Source: Xanthomonas translucens pv. cerealis
GTDB lineage: Bacteria; Pseudomonadota; Gammaproteobacteria; Xanthomonadales; Xanthomonadaceae
Assembly (NCBI RefSeq): GCF_006838285.1
Contig: NZ_CP038228.1
Location: 1,736,001 to 1,800,000 of the forward strand
Reading direction: 5' to 3'
DNA length: 64,000 bases
Below, in pieces: positions 52,402 through 60,538 of this stretch. Numbering within the stretch: the stretch's first letter is position 1; the number at the start of each line of letters is the position of its first letter. A program made the position numbers and the translations under genes. A model generated the notes under the pieces. That model had not been told where the DNA came from and did no database searches. It saw nothing but the letters and a program-made list of their open reading frames with translations.

Positions 52402-52797
52402 ATGCTGCGACGCTTCCTGCCCTGCCTGCTTGCCGCCGCCGTGGCGTTCCCCGCTGCAGCGGCCGACCCGCTTCCCGGCCCATCCGACTACGCCGCCGCC
52501 AAGGCCCTGGCCGACCGCGACGAGGCCGCGCTGCCCGGCGCGCTGGCCGAGCGCCTGCAGGCGCTGCAACGCGCGGCGCTGGACGAGGGCGTGGCCAGTT
52601 GCGCCACGCCTCGCCCGGACACCTCGCCGTTCGTCGTCGTGGTCCAGCTGCAGGCCGACGGCAGCGTCGGCGCGAGCTGGGGCAACGGCACCACGCCGCT
52701 GGCGCTGTGCCTGGAGCGCTTCCTGGGCAAGCGCCCGTTGCTGGTCCCGCCGCAGGCGCCGCTGTACCTGTCCTACGAACTGTCGTTCGAGAAGTGA
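52402..52797 (+). CDS. Hypothetical periplasmic protein
   Basis: 131 residues starting MLRRFLPCLLAAAVAFPAAAA (signal peptide, probable cleavage after AAA). The mature part has a short beta-like region ('PFVVVVQLQADGSVGASWGNG') and one Cys pair (in 'ASCATPR' and 'LALCLERFL'). I do not recognise a family. ATG 52402 fits the signal peptide; the reading frame 30 bases longer uses TTG and overlaps the ABC gene. Likely co-transcribed with the transporter. Confidence 0.7.
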   Translation: MLRRFLPCLLAAAVAFPAAAADPLPGPSDYAAAKALADRDEAALPGALAERLQALQRAALDEGVASCATPRPDTSPFVVVVQLQADGSVGASWGNGTTPLALCLERFLGKRPLLVPPQAPLYLSYELSFEK

Positions 52798-52820
52798 CGT
52801 ACGCCGGGATGCATCACCAC

Positions 52821-52861
52821 AAATGAGATTACCTCTCATTTGAGCCGGCATGGGGTAGAAT
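52821..52861 (+). promoter_or_regulatory. Palindromic operator candidate and -10 box before fpr
   Basis: AAATGAGA (52821-52828) and TCTCATTT (52834-52841) are perfect 8-base inverted arms 5 bases apart. A TAGAAT -10-like box follows at 52856-52861, so the palindrome overlaps the -35 region of the fpr promoter. A redox or metal regulator may bind here; identity unknown. Confidence 0.5.
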
Positions 52862-52894
52862 GGCGCCCGCTCCTTCCCCATCACGATCAACGGC

Positions 52895-53674
52895 ATGTCC
52901 TCTGCTTTTGGCCCCGAAACGGTGCTCGACGTCCGTCACTGGACGGACGACTACTTCAGCTTCACCACCACCCGCAACGAAGGCTTCCGCTTCGACAACG
53001 GCCAGTTCGTGATGATCGGCCTGGAGACGGAGACGCGGCCGCTGCTGCGCGCCTACTCCATCGCCAGCGCCAACTGGGAAGAGCGGCTGGAGTTCTTCAG
53101 CATCAAGGTGCCGGACGGCCCGCTGACCTCGCGTCTGCAGCACATCAAGCCGGGCGATGCGGTGCTGGTCGGCAAGAAACCCACCGGCACCCTGCTGATC
53201 AGCGACCTGCACCCGGGCCGGCACCTGTATCTGCTCGGCACCGGCACCGGCCTGGCGCCGTGGTTGTCGGTGATCAAGGATCCGGAAACCTACGAGCGCT
53301 TCGACAAGGTGATCCTGACCCACGGCGTGCGCTTCGAAAAAGACCTGGCCTACCGCGATTACTTCGAGCACGAACTGCCGCAGCACGAGTTCCTCGGCGA
53401 GACCATCCGCGAGAAACTGCTGTACTACCCGGCGGTGACCCGCGAAGACTTCCGCAACCGCGGCCGCCTCACCGAACTGCTGGACAGCGGGCGCATGCAG
53501 CAGACCCTGGGCCTGCCGCCGCTGGATCCGGAGTACGACCGGGCGATGATCTGCGGCAGCCCGCAGATGCTGGCCGACCTGCGCCAGACCCTGGACGCGC
53601 GCGGCTTCGTCGCCTCCTCGCGGATCGGCACGCCGGGTCATTACGTGTTCGAGCGCGCCTTCGTCGAAAAGTAA
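52895..53674 (+). CDS. fpr: Ferredoxin/flavodoxin-NADP+ reductase
   Basis: FAD enzyme passing electrons between NADPH and ferredoxin or flavodoxin, often in oxidative stress responses. 259 residues: FAD site 'RPLLRAYSIASANW' (RxYS), 'FFSIKVPDGPLTSRL', NADP site 'LLGTGTGLAPWLSVI', 'YDRAMICGSPQMLADL' and the C-terminal 'YVFERAFVEK'. ATG 52895 is close behind a palindrome-overlapped promoter. Subclass I bacterial FNR. Confidence 0.95.
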   Translation: MSSAFGPETVLDVRHWTDDYFSFTTTRNEGFRFDNGQFVMIGLETETRPLLRAYSIASANWEERLEFFSIKVPDGPLTSRLQHIKPGDAVLVGKKPTGTLLISDLHPGRHLYLLGTGTGLAPWLSVIKDPETYERFDKVILTHGVRFEKDLAYRDYFEHELPQHEFLGETIREKLLYYPAVTREDFRNRGRLTELLDSGRMQQTLGLPPLDPEYDRAMICGSPQMLADLRQTLDARGFVASSRIGTPGHYVFERAFVEK

Positions 53675-53809
53675 CGCGCGGCCGCGATCGCTGCGCCTGC
53701 CAACCGCGACGCGTCACTGTAAAGGCGGCTTCACAGTTGCTGTCCGTAGAGCCTGTCGCGGCTGAAGCCACTTCTGCAGAAAGCGGGCCGCATCGCGCAC
53801 CGTTTCCGC

Positions 53810-54301
53810 TCAACCCAGCGCGCGCTCGATATCCGCCGCCAGCGCTTCCGGCTTGTCGGTCGGCGCATAGCGCGCCAGCACCTGGCCGTCGCGGCCGACC
53901 AGGAACTTGCTGAAGTTCCACTTGATCGCGGCGATGCCGAGCAATCCCGATTTCTGCTGCTTGAGCCATTGCCACAGCGGATGCGCGGCGGCGCCGTTGA
54001 CCTGCACCTTGGCGAACATCGGGAAATCGATGTCGTAGGTCAGCGTACAGAACTGCTTGATCTCCTCCGCAGTGCCGGGCTCCTGGTGGCCGAACTGGTC
54101 GCAGGGAAACCCCAGCACCACCAGCCCGCGTTCGCGGTATTGCTGCCACAGCGCCTGCAGCCCAGCGTATTGCGGGGTGAAGCCGCACCTGGAAGCGACG
54201 TTGACGATCAGCAGCACCTTGCCGGTGTAGTCGGCGAGCGGGTGCGCGTGGCCATCCAGGTCGGTGGCGGTGAAGGCGTAGGCGGTGGTCGGGGTGTCCA
54301 T
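53810..54301 (-). CDS. Glutathione peroxidase family protein (Cys type)
   Basis: 163 residues. The peroxidatic Cys is in 'LIVNVASRCGFTPQY', with the Gln in 'FPCDQFGHQEPGTAEEI' and the Trp/Asn in 'IKWNFSKFLVGRDG'. No signal peptide, so cytosolic peroxide or lipid hydroperoxide reduction, probably thioredoxin-dependent as for most bacterial Cys-GPx proteins. Five bases separate it from a small upstream gene on the same strand. Confidence 0.93.
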   Translation of the reverse strand: MDTPTTAYAFTATDLDGHAHPLADYTGKVLLIVNVASRCGFTPQYAGLQALWQQYRERGLVVLGFPCDQFGHQEPGTAEEIKQFCTLTYDIDFPMFAKVQVNGAAAHPLWQWLKQQKSGLLGIAAIKWNFSKFLVGRDGQVLARYAPTDKPEALAADIERALG

Positions 54302-54305
54302 GCGC

Positions 54306-54467
54306 TCAATCCTCGATGGTGGCGATGCGCGCGAGCGCGGCGAACGCTGCGATGCCCAGCGCCGCGTAGACCTCGCTAGGGGTGGAAGCGGTGCCCTGCT
54401 TCAGCAGCAGCGCGACCTTGCACAGGTGGGCGATGTCGCCGGTCGGGTCGCCAAAGATCGCTTTCAT
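54306..54467 (-). CDS. Small hypothetical protein upstream of glutathione peroxidase
   Basis: 53 residues (MKAIFGDPTGDIAHLCKVALLL...). AGGGA lies 7 bases before ATG 54467 and its stop is 5 bases before the peroxidase start, so it looks like the first gene of a two-gene operon. No domain recognised. The one cysteine and Ala-rich C-terminal helix are unremarkable. Confidence 0.55.
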   Translation of the reverse strand: MKAIFGDPTGDIAHLCKVALLLKQGTASTPSEVYAALGIAAFAALARIATIED

Positions 54468-54674
54468 GGTGTTTCCCTGCGGCGGTCGGCCGTTTTCACG
54501 CAGTGGCAGTGGTCTGCCTCGGTCAAGCGCTATATGACGCCGCCGCGGCGGCGAAGGCAAGCGCGGTTGCCGCAGGCGCTGCGCCGCGGGGCCGGCCGAT
54601 GGCTGCAGTCACGGGCCGCGCGCGCCGCGCTGGGATAGCCTGCATGATCCAACCTCATCGCTGGATGCCGCTCG

Positions 54675-55235
54675 ATGACCTCCCGCCTCGCGCTCGCCGC
54701 CACGCTCGGACTCGCCATGCCTGCCTATGCCAACCCCGCCACGCCCGCTGCCGCGCAAGCGGCCACGCAGGCCAATCCGTTCTTCGCCGAAAGTCCGCTG
54801 CCGCCGCACTTCCCGCAGTTCGACCGGATCAAGGACAGCGACTTCGCACCGGCCTTCGACGCCGGCATGGCGCAGCAGCTGAAGGAAGTGGAGGCGATCG
54901 CCGAGCAGAAGGTCAAGAGGTGAATGCCGCCGCAGTGGTGGTAGACGCCGGTGCAGCCGCGCTACCGCACGCCCTACCTCAGCCATATCATGGGTGGTTA
55001 CGCAGCCGGCTACTACGCCTACATCAGGTCCGAGGTGCTCGACGCCAACACCCGGCAGTGGTTCAAGCAGCACGGCGGACTCAGCCGCGCCAACGGCGAG
55101 CGTTTCCGCCAGACCCTGCTCTCGCGTGGTGGCAGCGTCGATGCGATGCAGCTGTTCCAGGACTTCGCCGGACACGCAGCGAAGAACGAGCCGTTGCTGG
55201 AAAAACGCGGCCTGCCCTCGGGTGGCGGCGACAGC
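54675..55235 (+). pseudogene. Peptidyl-dipeptidase Dcp (M3 family) remnant with a large internal deletion
   Basis: The first 82 codons from ATG 54675 are a normal Dcp beginning: signal peptide, then 'NPFFAESPLPPHFPQFDRIKD', 'FAPAFDAGMAQQLKEVEAIAE'. The frame then hits TGA and TAG (54921-54947), and the same frame goes on with the C-terminal end of Dcp: 'YRTPYLSHIMGGYAAGYYAYI', 'EVLDANTRQWFKQHGGL', 'GGSVDAMQLFQDFAGH'. About 500 residues, including the zinc-binding HEFGH region, are missing at the junction near 54930. A terminator follows at 55289. Confidence 0.85.
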
Positions 55236-55288
55236 GCCTTGCCACAGACGCCAGCCGCCGGCCGCCAAGGACTGACCCCGGCAGCATG

Positions 55289-55315
55289 CGCCGCCCGTGT
55301 CCCAGGCGGCGTTTT
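55289..55315 (+). terminator. Rho-independent terminator after the dcp remnant
   Basis: CGCCGCC (55289-55295) and GGCGGCG (55305-55311) with a 9-base loop, followed by TTTT. Kept from the intact dcp gene. Confidence 0.75.
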
Positions 55316-55366
55316 CGTTTGCGTCGCGGCCGCAATGTGCCGCCGGCACGCGCGGACGCGGCGCGC

Positions 55367-55864
55367 TCAGCCGGTGCTGTCGATGCCGGCGAGCATCTTC
55401 TTCAGCAGCCTCTCCAGCTGCACCTGCTCGGCCTCGTCGAGGCCGGCGGTTTCCTCTTCCAGGAAACTGCAGACCTCCGGCAGCATGGCTTCGATCAGCG
55501 CGGTCCCGGCCGGCAACAGGGTCATGCTGATCTTGCGCCTGTCGTCGGGGCTGGCCGAACGCAGGATCAGACCCTTGCTGCACAGGCTGTCGGTGAGACG
55601 GGTGATGTTGGCCGGCTTCTCGCCCGCGGCCTCGGCCACTTCGGTCGGGGTGATGCACTCGCCGGGCGTGCCGTACAGCATCATCAGGATGTCGTACTCC
55701 GGCGGACTGATGCCGTAGGCCTTGAGCCGCACGCAGGCATTGGCGTGGATGCGCTTGTACAGATGCTTGACGAGCCTGATCACCACGGCAGGTTCGCGCG
55801 GGAAGGCATGGTAGCGCTCGCAGGTAAAGGCGACGCGTCGCTCGGTCTGATCAAAACTTCCCAT
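55367..55864 (-). CDS. MarR-family transcriptional regulator
   Basis: 165 residues with a winged helix-turn-helix ('ISPPEYDILMMLYGTPGECI', 'TPTEVAEAAGEKPANITRLTDSL', wing 'GLILRSASPDDRRKISMTLL') and a C-terminal dimerisation helix. It resembles the EmrR/MprA regulators that sit upstream of EmrAB-type efflux genes, but no efflux genes adjoin it here; a cyclopropane-synthase relic lies upstream on the same strand. Ligand unknown. Confidence 0.9.
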   Translation of the reverse strand: MGSFDQTERRVAFTCERYHAFPREPAVVIRLVKHLYKRIHANACVRLKAYGISPPEYDILMMLYGTPGECITPTEVAEAAGEKPANITRLTDSLCSKGLILRSASPDDRRKISMTLLPAGTALIEAMLPEVCSFLEEETAGLDEAEQVQLERLLKKMLAGIDSTG

Positions 55865-55941
55865 GGAGAATGCAATCGTTTGTGGGGGACGAAGCCGCCA
55901 ATGCTACCGGCTGTTGCGCGGCGCCGACCAGCCACGGCCGT

Positions 55942-56345
55942 TCAGCACGGTGCGCGGTATCCCCCCGGTACACTTTCGGGCGAGAGCAGCCGCTGCCACA
56001 GCTGCGCGCGCGGCAGCGCAAGCTGGCCATCGACCGGCCGGATTGGAGCGCCACACGCGCCGGAAACGCGGCTCGTAGCACTGCGCATGCAGCCGTGGCC
56101 AGGGCAGGCCTCGCCGTTGTCGCGCCAGGCCTGCAGAGTGCGCTCGTGGTCGGCGCCGACGTTGTGCCAGTCCGCGAAGACGAAGCGGCCTTCCAGCGTC
56201 GCGGCCAGCTGCGCGACCGATGGCAGCATCGAACTGGAGAATAGCTAGCGCGCGATCTACGGATCGGTGCGCTGCCGCGAGGCGGTGCTGCCTACGGTCT
56301 GCAGCAGGAACAGCCCGTCGCCCGTCCGCACGCAGGCGATGCGGC
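55942..56345 (-). pseudogene. Cyclopropane-fatty-acyl-phospholipid synthase remnant (C-terminal part)
   Basis: On the minus strand a frame reads 'GDGLFLLQTVGSTASRQRTDP', TAG, 'IAR', TAG, 'LFSSSMLPSVAQLAATLEGRF', 'FADWHNVGADHERTLQAWRDN'. This is the C-terminal third of CFA synthase (typical text: FPxxMLPSxxQL, DWHNxGxDYxRTLxAW). Past that point a shifted frame carries 'RFRRVWRS', and the first frame ends 'LWQRLLSPESVPGGYRAPC'. Everything N-terminal of the SAM-site end is missing, and there are at least two stops and a frameshift. Confidence 0.65.
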
Positions 56346-56350
56346 AACCG

Positions 56351-57208
56351 CTACGCTGCGAACAGCGCCGCGTATTCGGGCGCCACCAGGCCGCGCAACA
56401 CGCTGGCCGGGACGTCCACCGACTGCGTGCCATCGGAATACGGTCCCACCTGGTACGGCGGGAACACGAAGCGCAACGCCACGATCTTGCCGGCAGCGTC
56501 GACCAGCGGCTGGAACTGGCTGAAGTTCTGCGCTTGCGGCCCGGTGCCTTCGGCGATCATCTTGTCGGCGCTACGGACCTGTTCGTCATGGTCCTCCGGC
56601 GGCAGCTGCTCGGCGTCCACCCGCGCCTGCACCGCCTGGCGCAACTGGGTGGCGACATAGCCGGCCACCTGCGCCCAGCCCTTGGGATCGGGGATCAGCG
56701 TGTCGGCGGTGAGCATGCGCTGCTGCTGCGGCAGCCACACGAAGCGCGCCACCAGCGGTTCGCCATGGGCCCCGCCGGTGTAGCGGCTGCCGTCGGCGGC
56801 CACCGCCACCAGCTCGGGCCGTTCCAGCAGCATCTCGAACTGCAGCGACAACGCGTAGGGTGCGCTGGGACGGTCGTTGCCGAGGCCGCCGACCGCCTCT
56901 ATCAACTCGCCGCGCGCGGCCTGCGCGTAGCGGCCCACCACCTCGGCCAGGCCCGGGTAGCGGTTGAGCGCCGACGGGAAAGTGATGCCGACAACGTAGC
57001 TGGGCGTTTGCTCGATCACGTCCTTCAGTTCCGTCGGCGCCGGGGCGGCCGGCGCTGCCGCCGCAGTGGGGGCAGCGGCGGCCGGTGCCGGTGCGGCGGC
57101 GGGCGCAGCGGCCTCGCGCTTGCAGCCGGCCACGGCCAGACTCGCCGCCAACGCCAGCGCCGTCCACCGCCATGCAATGTGTTGCCCCGTGTGTGACCTG
57201 TGCCTCAC
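56351..57208 (-). CDS. DUF3298-type lipoprotein
   Basis: 285 residues. Lipoprotein signal with C29 ('AASLAVAGC'), an Ala/Pro-rich linker (about 33-58), then the DUF4163/DUF3298 (RsiV-like) fold: 'YVVGITFPSALNRYPGLAEVV', 'GGAHGEPLVARFVWLPQQQRML', 'LVDAAGKIVALRFVFPPYQVGPYSDG'. Envelope-anchored; in other bacteria related domains bind peptidoglycan or lysozyme, but that is not shown here. Confidence 0.85.
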   Translation of the reverse strand: MRHRSHTGQHIAWRWTALALAASLAVAGCKREAAAPAAAPAPAAAAPTAAAAPAAPAPTELKDVIEQTPSYVVGITFPSALNRYPGLAEVVGRYAQAARGELIEAVGGLGNDRPSAPYALSLQFEMLLERPELVAVAADGSRYTGGAHGEPLVARFVWLPQQQRMLTADTLIPDPKGWAQVAGYVATQLRQAVQARVDAEQLPPEDHDEQVRSADKMIAEGTGPQAQNFSQFQPLVDAAGKIVALRFVFPPYQVGPYSDGTQSVDVPASVLRGLVAPEYAALFAA

Positions 57209-57274
57209 GTCCGCTCCCTGTGTCCTGCCTGAGTGTGATGACGAATTATCGCGCCGTCGTCGCGTCGTGCTTAC

Positions 57275-57562
57275 TCAACCGAGCACGTCGGCGTATTCGG
57301 GATGGCGCTTCACGAACACCGCCGCATACGAACAGGACGGGACAACCTTCAATCCCTGCGCCCGCGCATGCTCCAGCGCCGCGGTCACCAAGCGCGCGGC
57401 CAACCCACGGCCGCCGATCGCGCCCGGCACGCTGGTATGGGTGACGACCAGGCGCCCATCCTGCAGCAGGTAGTCCAACTCGGCCTCGTGGCCGTCCAAG
57501 TGCAGCATGAAGCGCTGCCGCTGCGGATCGTGTTCGATCGGGGGAAGGGACGCTGCGCTCAT
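57275..57562 (-). CDS. GCN5-related N-acetyltransferase-like small protein (YjdJ type)
   Basis: 95 residues from ATG 57562, with the short acetyl-CoA-binding core of the YjdJ/GNAT-2 family: 'HEAELDYLLQDGRLVVTHTSV', 'GGRGLAARLVTAALEHARAQ', 'VPSCSYAAVFVKRHPEYADV'. Substrate unknown. The longer frame upstream lacks family text. An ATG four codons earlier is possible. Confidence 0.85.
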   Translation of the reverse strand: MSAASLPPIEHDPQRQRFMLHLDGHEAELDYLLQDGRLVVTHTSVPGAIGGRGLAARLVTAALEHARAQGLKVVPSCSYAAVFVKRHPEYADVLG

Positions 57563-57837
57563 GACCCGGCTCATGCGACTGAATGCACAGTCTGGTCGCG
57601 CGCGCGCCGCGGCAATGTGAAGCCGCATGCCGCGCTGCGTGACTTCCGACCTGGGGCATGCCGGCATCGACCCCGTTCCCGCCCTGCGCGGCGCGCGAAT
57701 TGTGCGCCGGGTTGTGAAACGGATCCTGCGAGCTAAAGCCGCGCCGCAGGCAGCCGCTATCGACACTGGACCACCGCACGAACCTGGCATGGGTTTTGCA
57801 CAGTCCATCCCGATGTAATCGAACAAGGGCAAGGCGC

Positions 57838-58038
57838 ATGAGCGACAACGAACAGATACGGGGCGACCACGACACGTCGTTGCTGGAAGGCTTGTTCCAG
57901 CTGGTGGTGGACGGGCAGACCCAGGGCTGGGAATTCGAGCAGCTCAGCAGCGAGGTCTACGACCGGCTGAAGGAAACCTACGAGCACGCCGCCATTGGCA
58001 GCGCCAAGGTGCAGCTGCGCGGCAGCATGGCCGGCTGA
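57838..58038 (+). CDS. Small conserved hypothetical protein
   Basis: 66 acidic residues (MSDNEQIRGDHDTSLLEGLFQ...), predicted mostly helical, no signal peptide. A GGGCAAGG sequence lies 4 bases before ATG 57838. No family recognised. Stands alone between the divergent acetyltransferase and the convergent rhomboid gene. Confidence 0.6.
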   Translation: MSDNEQIRGDHDTSLLEGLFQLVVDGQTQGWEFEQLSSEVYDRLKETYEHAAIGSAKVQLRGSMAG

Positions 58039-58167
58039 GCGGCTGAGCCTGACGCTCCGGCCCGCGACGCGGCGCGCAATCCTGTCAGTAGCGCCCGAGC
58101 CGCCGCCACGCGCGGCCCGCGCCGGCCGCATTTCACGCTACTGCATGTCCACTGCGCGCGCCGCTCG

Positions 58168-58803
58168 CTAGCCGCGGCCGAAGCGCGGCTGCGCCAGTTC
58201 GTCGAGGAAATGCGGCAGCACCGACGGCTCCATGATCAACAGGAACATCACGCCGAATGCGGCGCCGGCCAGGTGCGCACTGTGGTTGATGTTGTCGCCG
58301 CCGCGGCGGTCCATCCAGATGCTGTAGCCCACGTAGAACAGTGCGTACAGGATCGCCGGGATCGGGATCGGGATGAAGAAGAAGTAAATCCCGGTCCACG
58401 GCGCCAGCAGGATGTAGGCGAACAGCACCGCCGACACCGCGCCGGACGCACCCAGGCTGAAGTAGTTCGGGTTCTTCTGGTTCTTCAGGTAGCTGGGCAG
58501 GATCGCCACCACCAGCGCCGCCAGGTAGAACAGCGGATAGGTCAGCAGGCTGCCGGTCAGCCGCTCCATCAGCCGCTCGATCGGGCCGCCGAAGAAATAC
58601 AGCGTGACCATGTTGAACAGCAGATGCGGAAAATCGGCATGGATGAAGCCGTGGGTCAGCAGCCGGTCGTACTGCTTGTGCCGGTCGATCGCCGGCGGCC
58701 ACAGGATCAGCCGGTCGAGCAGCTTGCGGTTGTTGAACGCCGCCCACGACACCAGCACGGTGAGCACGATCAGGATCAGGTTGACGGGGGTGACAGACGG
58801 CAT
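58168..58803 (-). CDS. Rhomboid-family intramembrane serine protease
   Basis: 211 residues with six hydrophobic segments. The catalytic Ser is in 'SLGASGAVSAVLFAY' (GxSG), the His in 'NHSAHLAGAAFGVMFL', and the first-loop HG motif in 'LLTHGFIHADFPHLLFNM'. Likely an active membrane protease; substrate unknown. Its start lies 9 bases after the upstream peptide transporter stop, so the two are probably co-transcribed. Confidence 0.93.
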   Translation of the reverse strand: MPSVTPVNLILIVLTVLVSWAAFNNRKLLDRLILWPPAIDRHKQYDRLLTHGFIHADFPHLLFNMVTLYFFGGPIERLMERLTGSLLTYPLFYLAALVVAILPSYLKNQKNPNYFSLGASGAVSAVLFAYILLAPWTGIYFFFIPIPIPAILYALFYVGYSIWMDRRGGDNINHSAHLAGAAFGVMFLLIMEPSVLPHFLDELAQPRFGRG

Positions 58804-58812
58804 GCGGGGGCC

Positions 58813-60357
58813 TCAGGCGGTACGGTAATGATCGACCATGCGGTAACGACGCGCGTACAGTCCGAACAACAGCGCGGCGACGCAGGCGAAGGCGGCGAAG
58901 AAGAACATCAGGAACGCGGTTTCGCTGAGCCCGGTACTGCCGATGTGTGCGGTGACGGTGGCGTTGCGCACCGCCGCGTTGGACAACAGCACCCACAGGT
59001 TGCCGACCGTGGTGGTCAGGTTCCAGAAACTCATCACCACGCCCTTCATCGATTGCGGCGCCTGGCTGTAAGCGAACTCCAGCCCGGTCGCCGACACCAG
59101 CACCTCGCCGAAGGTCAGCAGCGCGTACGGCAGGATCTGCCAGGCGATGGACAGCGCGTCGCCGCCGTCCATGGCCACCTGCAGCGTGCCGACCACGATC
59201 CAGGCCAGGCCGCTGAAGCCGATGCCGGCGGTCATCCGCCGCAACGCGGTCGGCTCGTAGCCGCCGCGGCGCAGCAGCGGGTACAGCACCAGGTTGTTGA
59301 ACGGGATCAGCAGCATCACCAGCGCCGGATTCAACGCCTGCATCTGCGAGGCGCTGAACCAGTCGGGCATCTGCATCTGCTGGCCCTGCAGCACCCAGGT
59401 CGAGGCTTTCTGGTCGAACAGCGAGAAGAACGGCGTCGCCAGCGCGAACACCACCAGCACCCGCAGCACCGCGCGCACGCCGTCCACCGCCGCGTCCGGA
59501 TGCACCGCGCGGGCGCGCTCCAGCTGCCGCCAAGTGCCGCCGCCGATGCCCGCCAGCAGCAGCACCAGCGCCAGGCACAGGCAGATCACGATGCCAAGCG
59601 TCGGCAGCAGCGCGAAACCGGCCAGCGCCAGCACCACCGCGATGGCGGCGAGCGCCAGGCCGGGACGCCCCTGCTCAGGCGCGCGCAACAGCAGCGCGCT
59701 GCGCACCACTTGGGCGAAGCCGTGCGGATCGCGCGGCGGCAGCGGCACGCGCACGTAGCGGCGGCGCCCGGCCCAGAACACCACAGTGGCCACGAACATC
59801 AGGATGCCGGGAATGCCGAATGCCCACGCCGGGCCGAGATTTTTCAGCGCCAGCGGGATCAGCAGCGAGGCGAACAGCGAGCCGAAGTTGATGATCCAGT
59901 AGAACGCGTCGAATACCAGCTTGGCCAGGTGCTTGTTGGATTGGTCGAACTGGTCGCCCATGAACGAGGCCACCAGCGGCTTGATTCCGCCGGCGCCCAG
60001 CGCGATCAGCCCCAGGCCGACCAAGAACCCTTCGCGGCTGCCCTCGAACAGCGCCAGGCAGGCATGGCCAGCGCAATAGATCAGGCTGAACCACAGGATG
60101 GTGCTGTACTTGCCGAAGAAGCGGTCGGCCAGCCAGCCGCCGAGCAGCGGGAAGAAATACACGCCGACCATGAAGCTATGCATGATGTGCTTGGCCTCCG
60201 CCTCGCGGCCGGGCGCGGTCACTTCCTGCAGCAACAACGAGGTGATCAGGAACTGCACCAGGATGTTGCGCATGCCGTAGAAGCTGAAACGCTCGCAGGC
60301 TTCGTTGCCGATGATGTGGGGGATCTGCCGCGGCATCCGCGCGCCGGCCGTGCTCAT
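58813..60357 (-). CDS. Proton-dependent peptide transporter (POT/PTR2 family)
   Basis: 514 residues, about 12-14 membrane helices. The proton-coupling motif 'EACERFSFYGMRNILVQF' (ExxERFxxYG) is near the N-terminus and the PTR2 signature 'FDAFYWIINFGSLFASL' follows. Imports di- and tripeptides. Starts MSTAGARMPRQIPHIIGNE; an internal ATG eight codons on could also serve. Divergent from the M14 peptidase gene, a sensible pairing of peptide uptake and peptide hydrolysis. Confidence 0.93.
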   Translation of the reverse strand: MSTAGARMPRQIPHIIGNEACERFSFYGMRNILVQFLITSLLLQEVTAPGREAEAKHIMHSFMVGVYFFPLLGGWLADRFFGKYSTILWFSLIYCAGHACLALFEGSREGFLVGLGLIALGAGGIKPLVASFMGDQFDQSNKHLAKLVFDAFYWIINFGSLFASLLIPLALKNLGPAWAFGIPGILMFVATVVFWAGRRRYVRVPLPPRDPHGFAQVVRSALLLRAPEQGRPGLALAAIAVVLALAGFALLPTLGIVICLCLALVLLLAGIGGGTWRQLERARAVHPDAAVDGVRAVLRVLVVFALATPFFSLFDQKASTWVLQGQQMQMPDWFSASQMQALNPALVMLLIPFNNLVLYPLLRRGGYEPTALRRMTAGIGFSGLAWIVVGTLQVAMDGGDALSIAWQILPYALLTFGEVLVSATGLEFAYSQAPQSMKGVVMSFWNLTTTVGNLWVLLSNAAVRNATVTAHIGSTGLSETAFLMFFFAAFACVAALLFGLYARRYRMVDHYRTA

Positions 60358-60538
60358 CCAGGATTCCTCATCGCTCGATCGCGCGTCACAGGCAGTGGTC
60401 CAGGCAAAGTTTTCAGAAGGTTACCCGATCGTTCCGGACGAATCGAACCAGCCGCGACACGCGCGCGGCGAAATGCGGGTGCTTTCGCAATCGGCGCGCT
60501 GCACGCATCATGGGCGCCTATCGCGCGACGGTGCCGCA

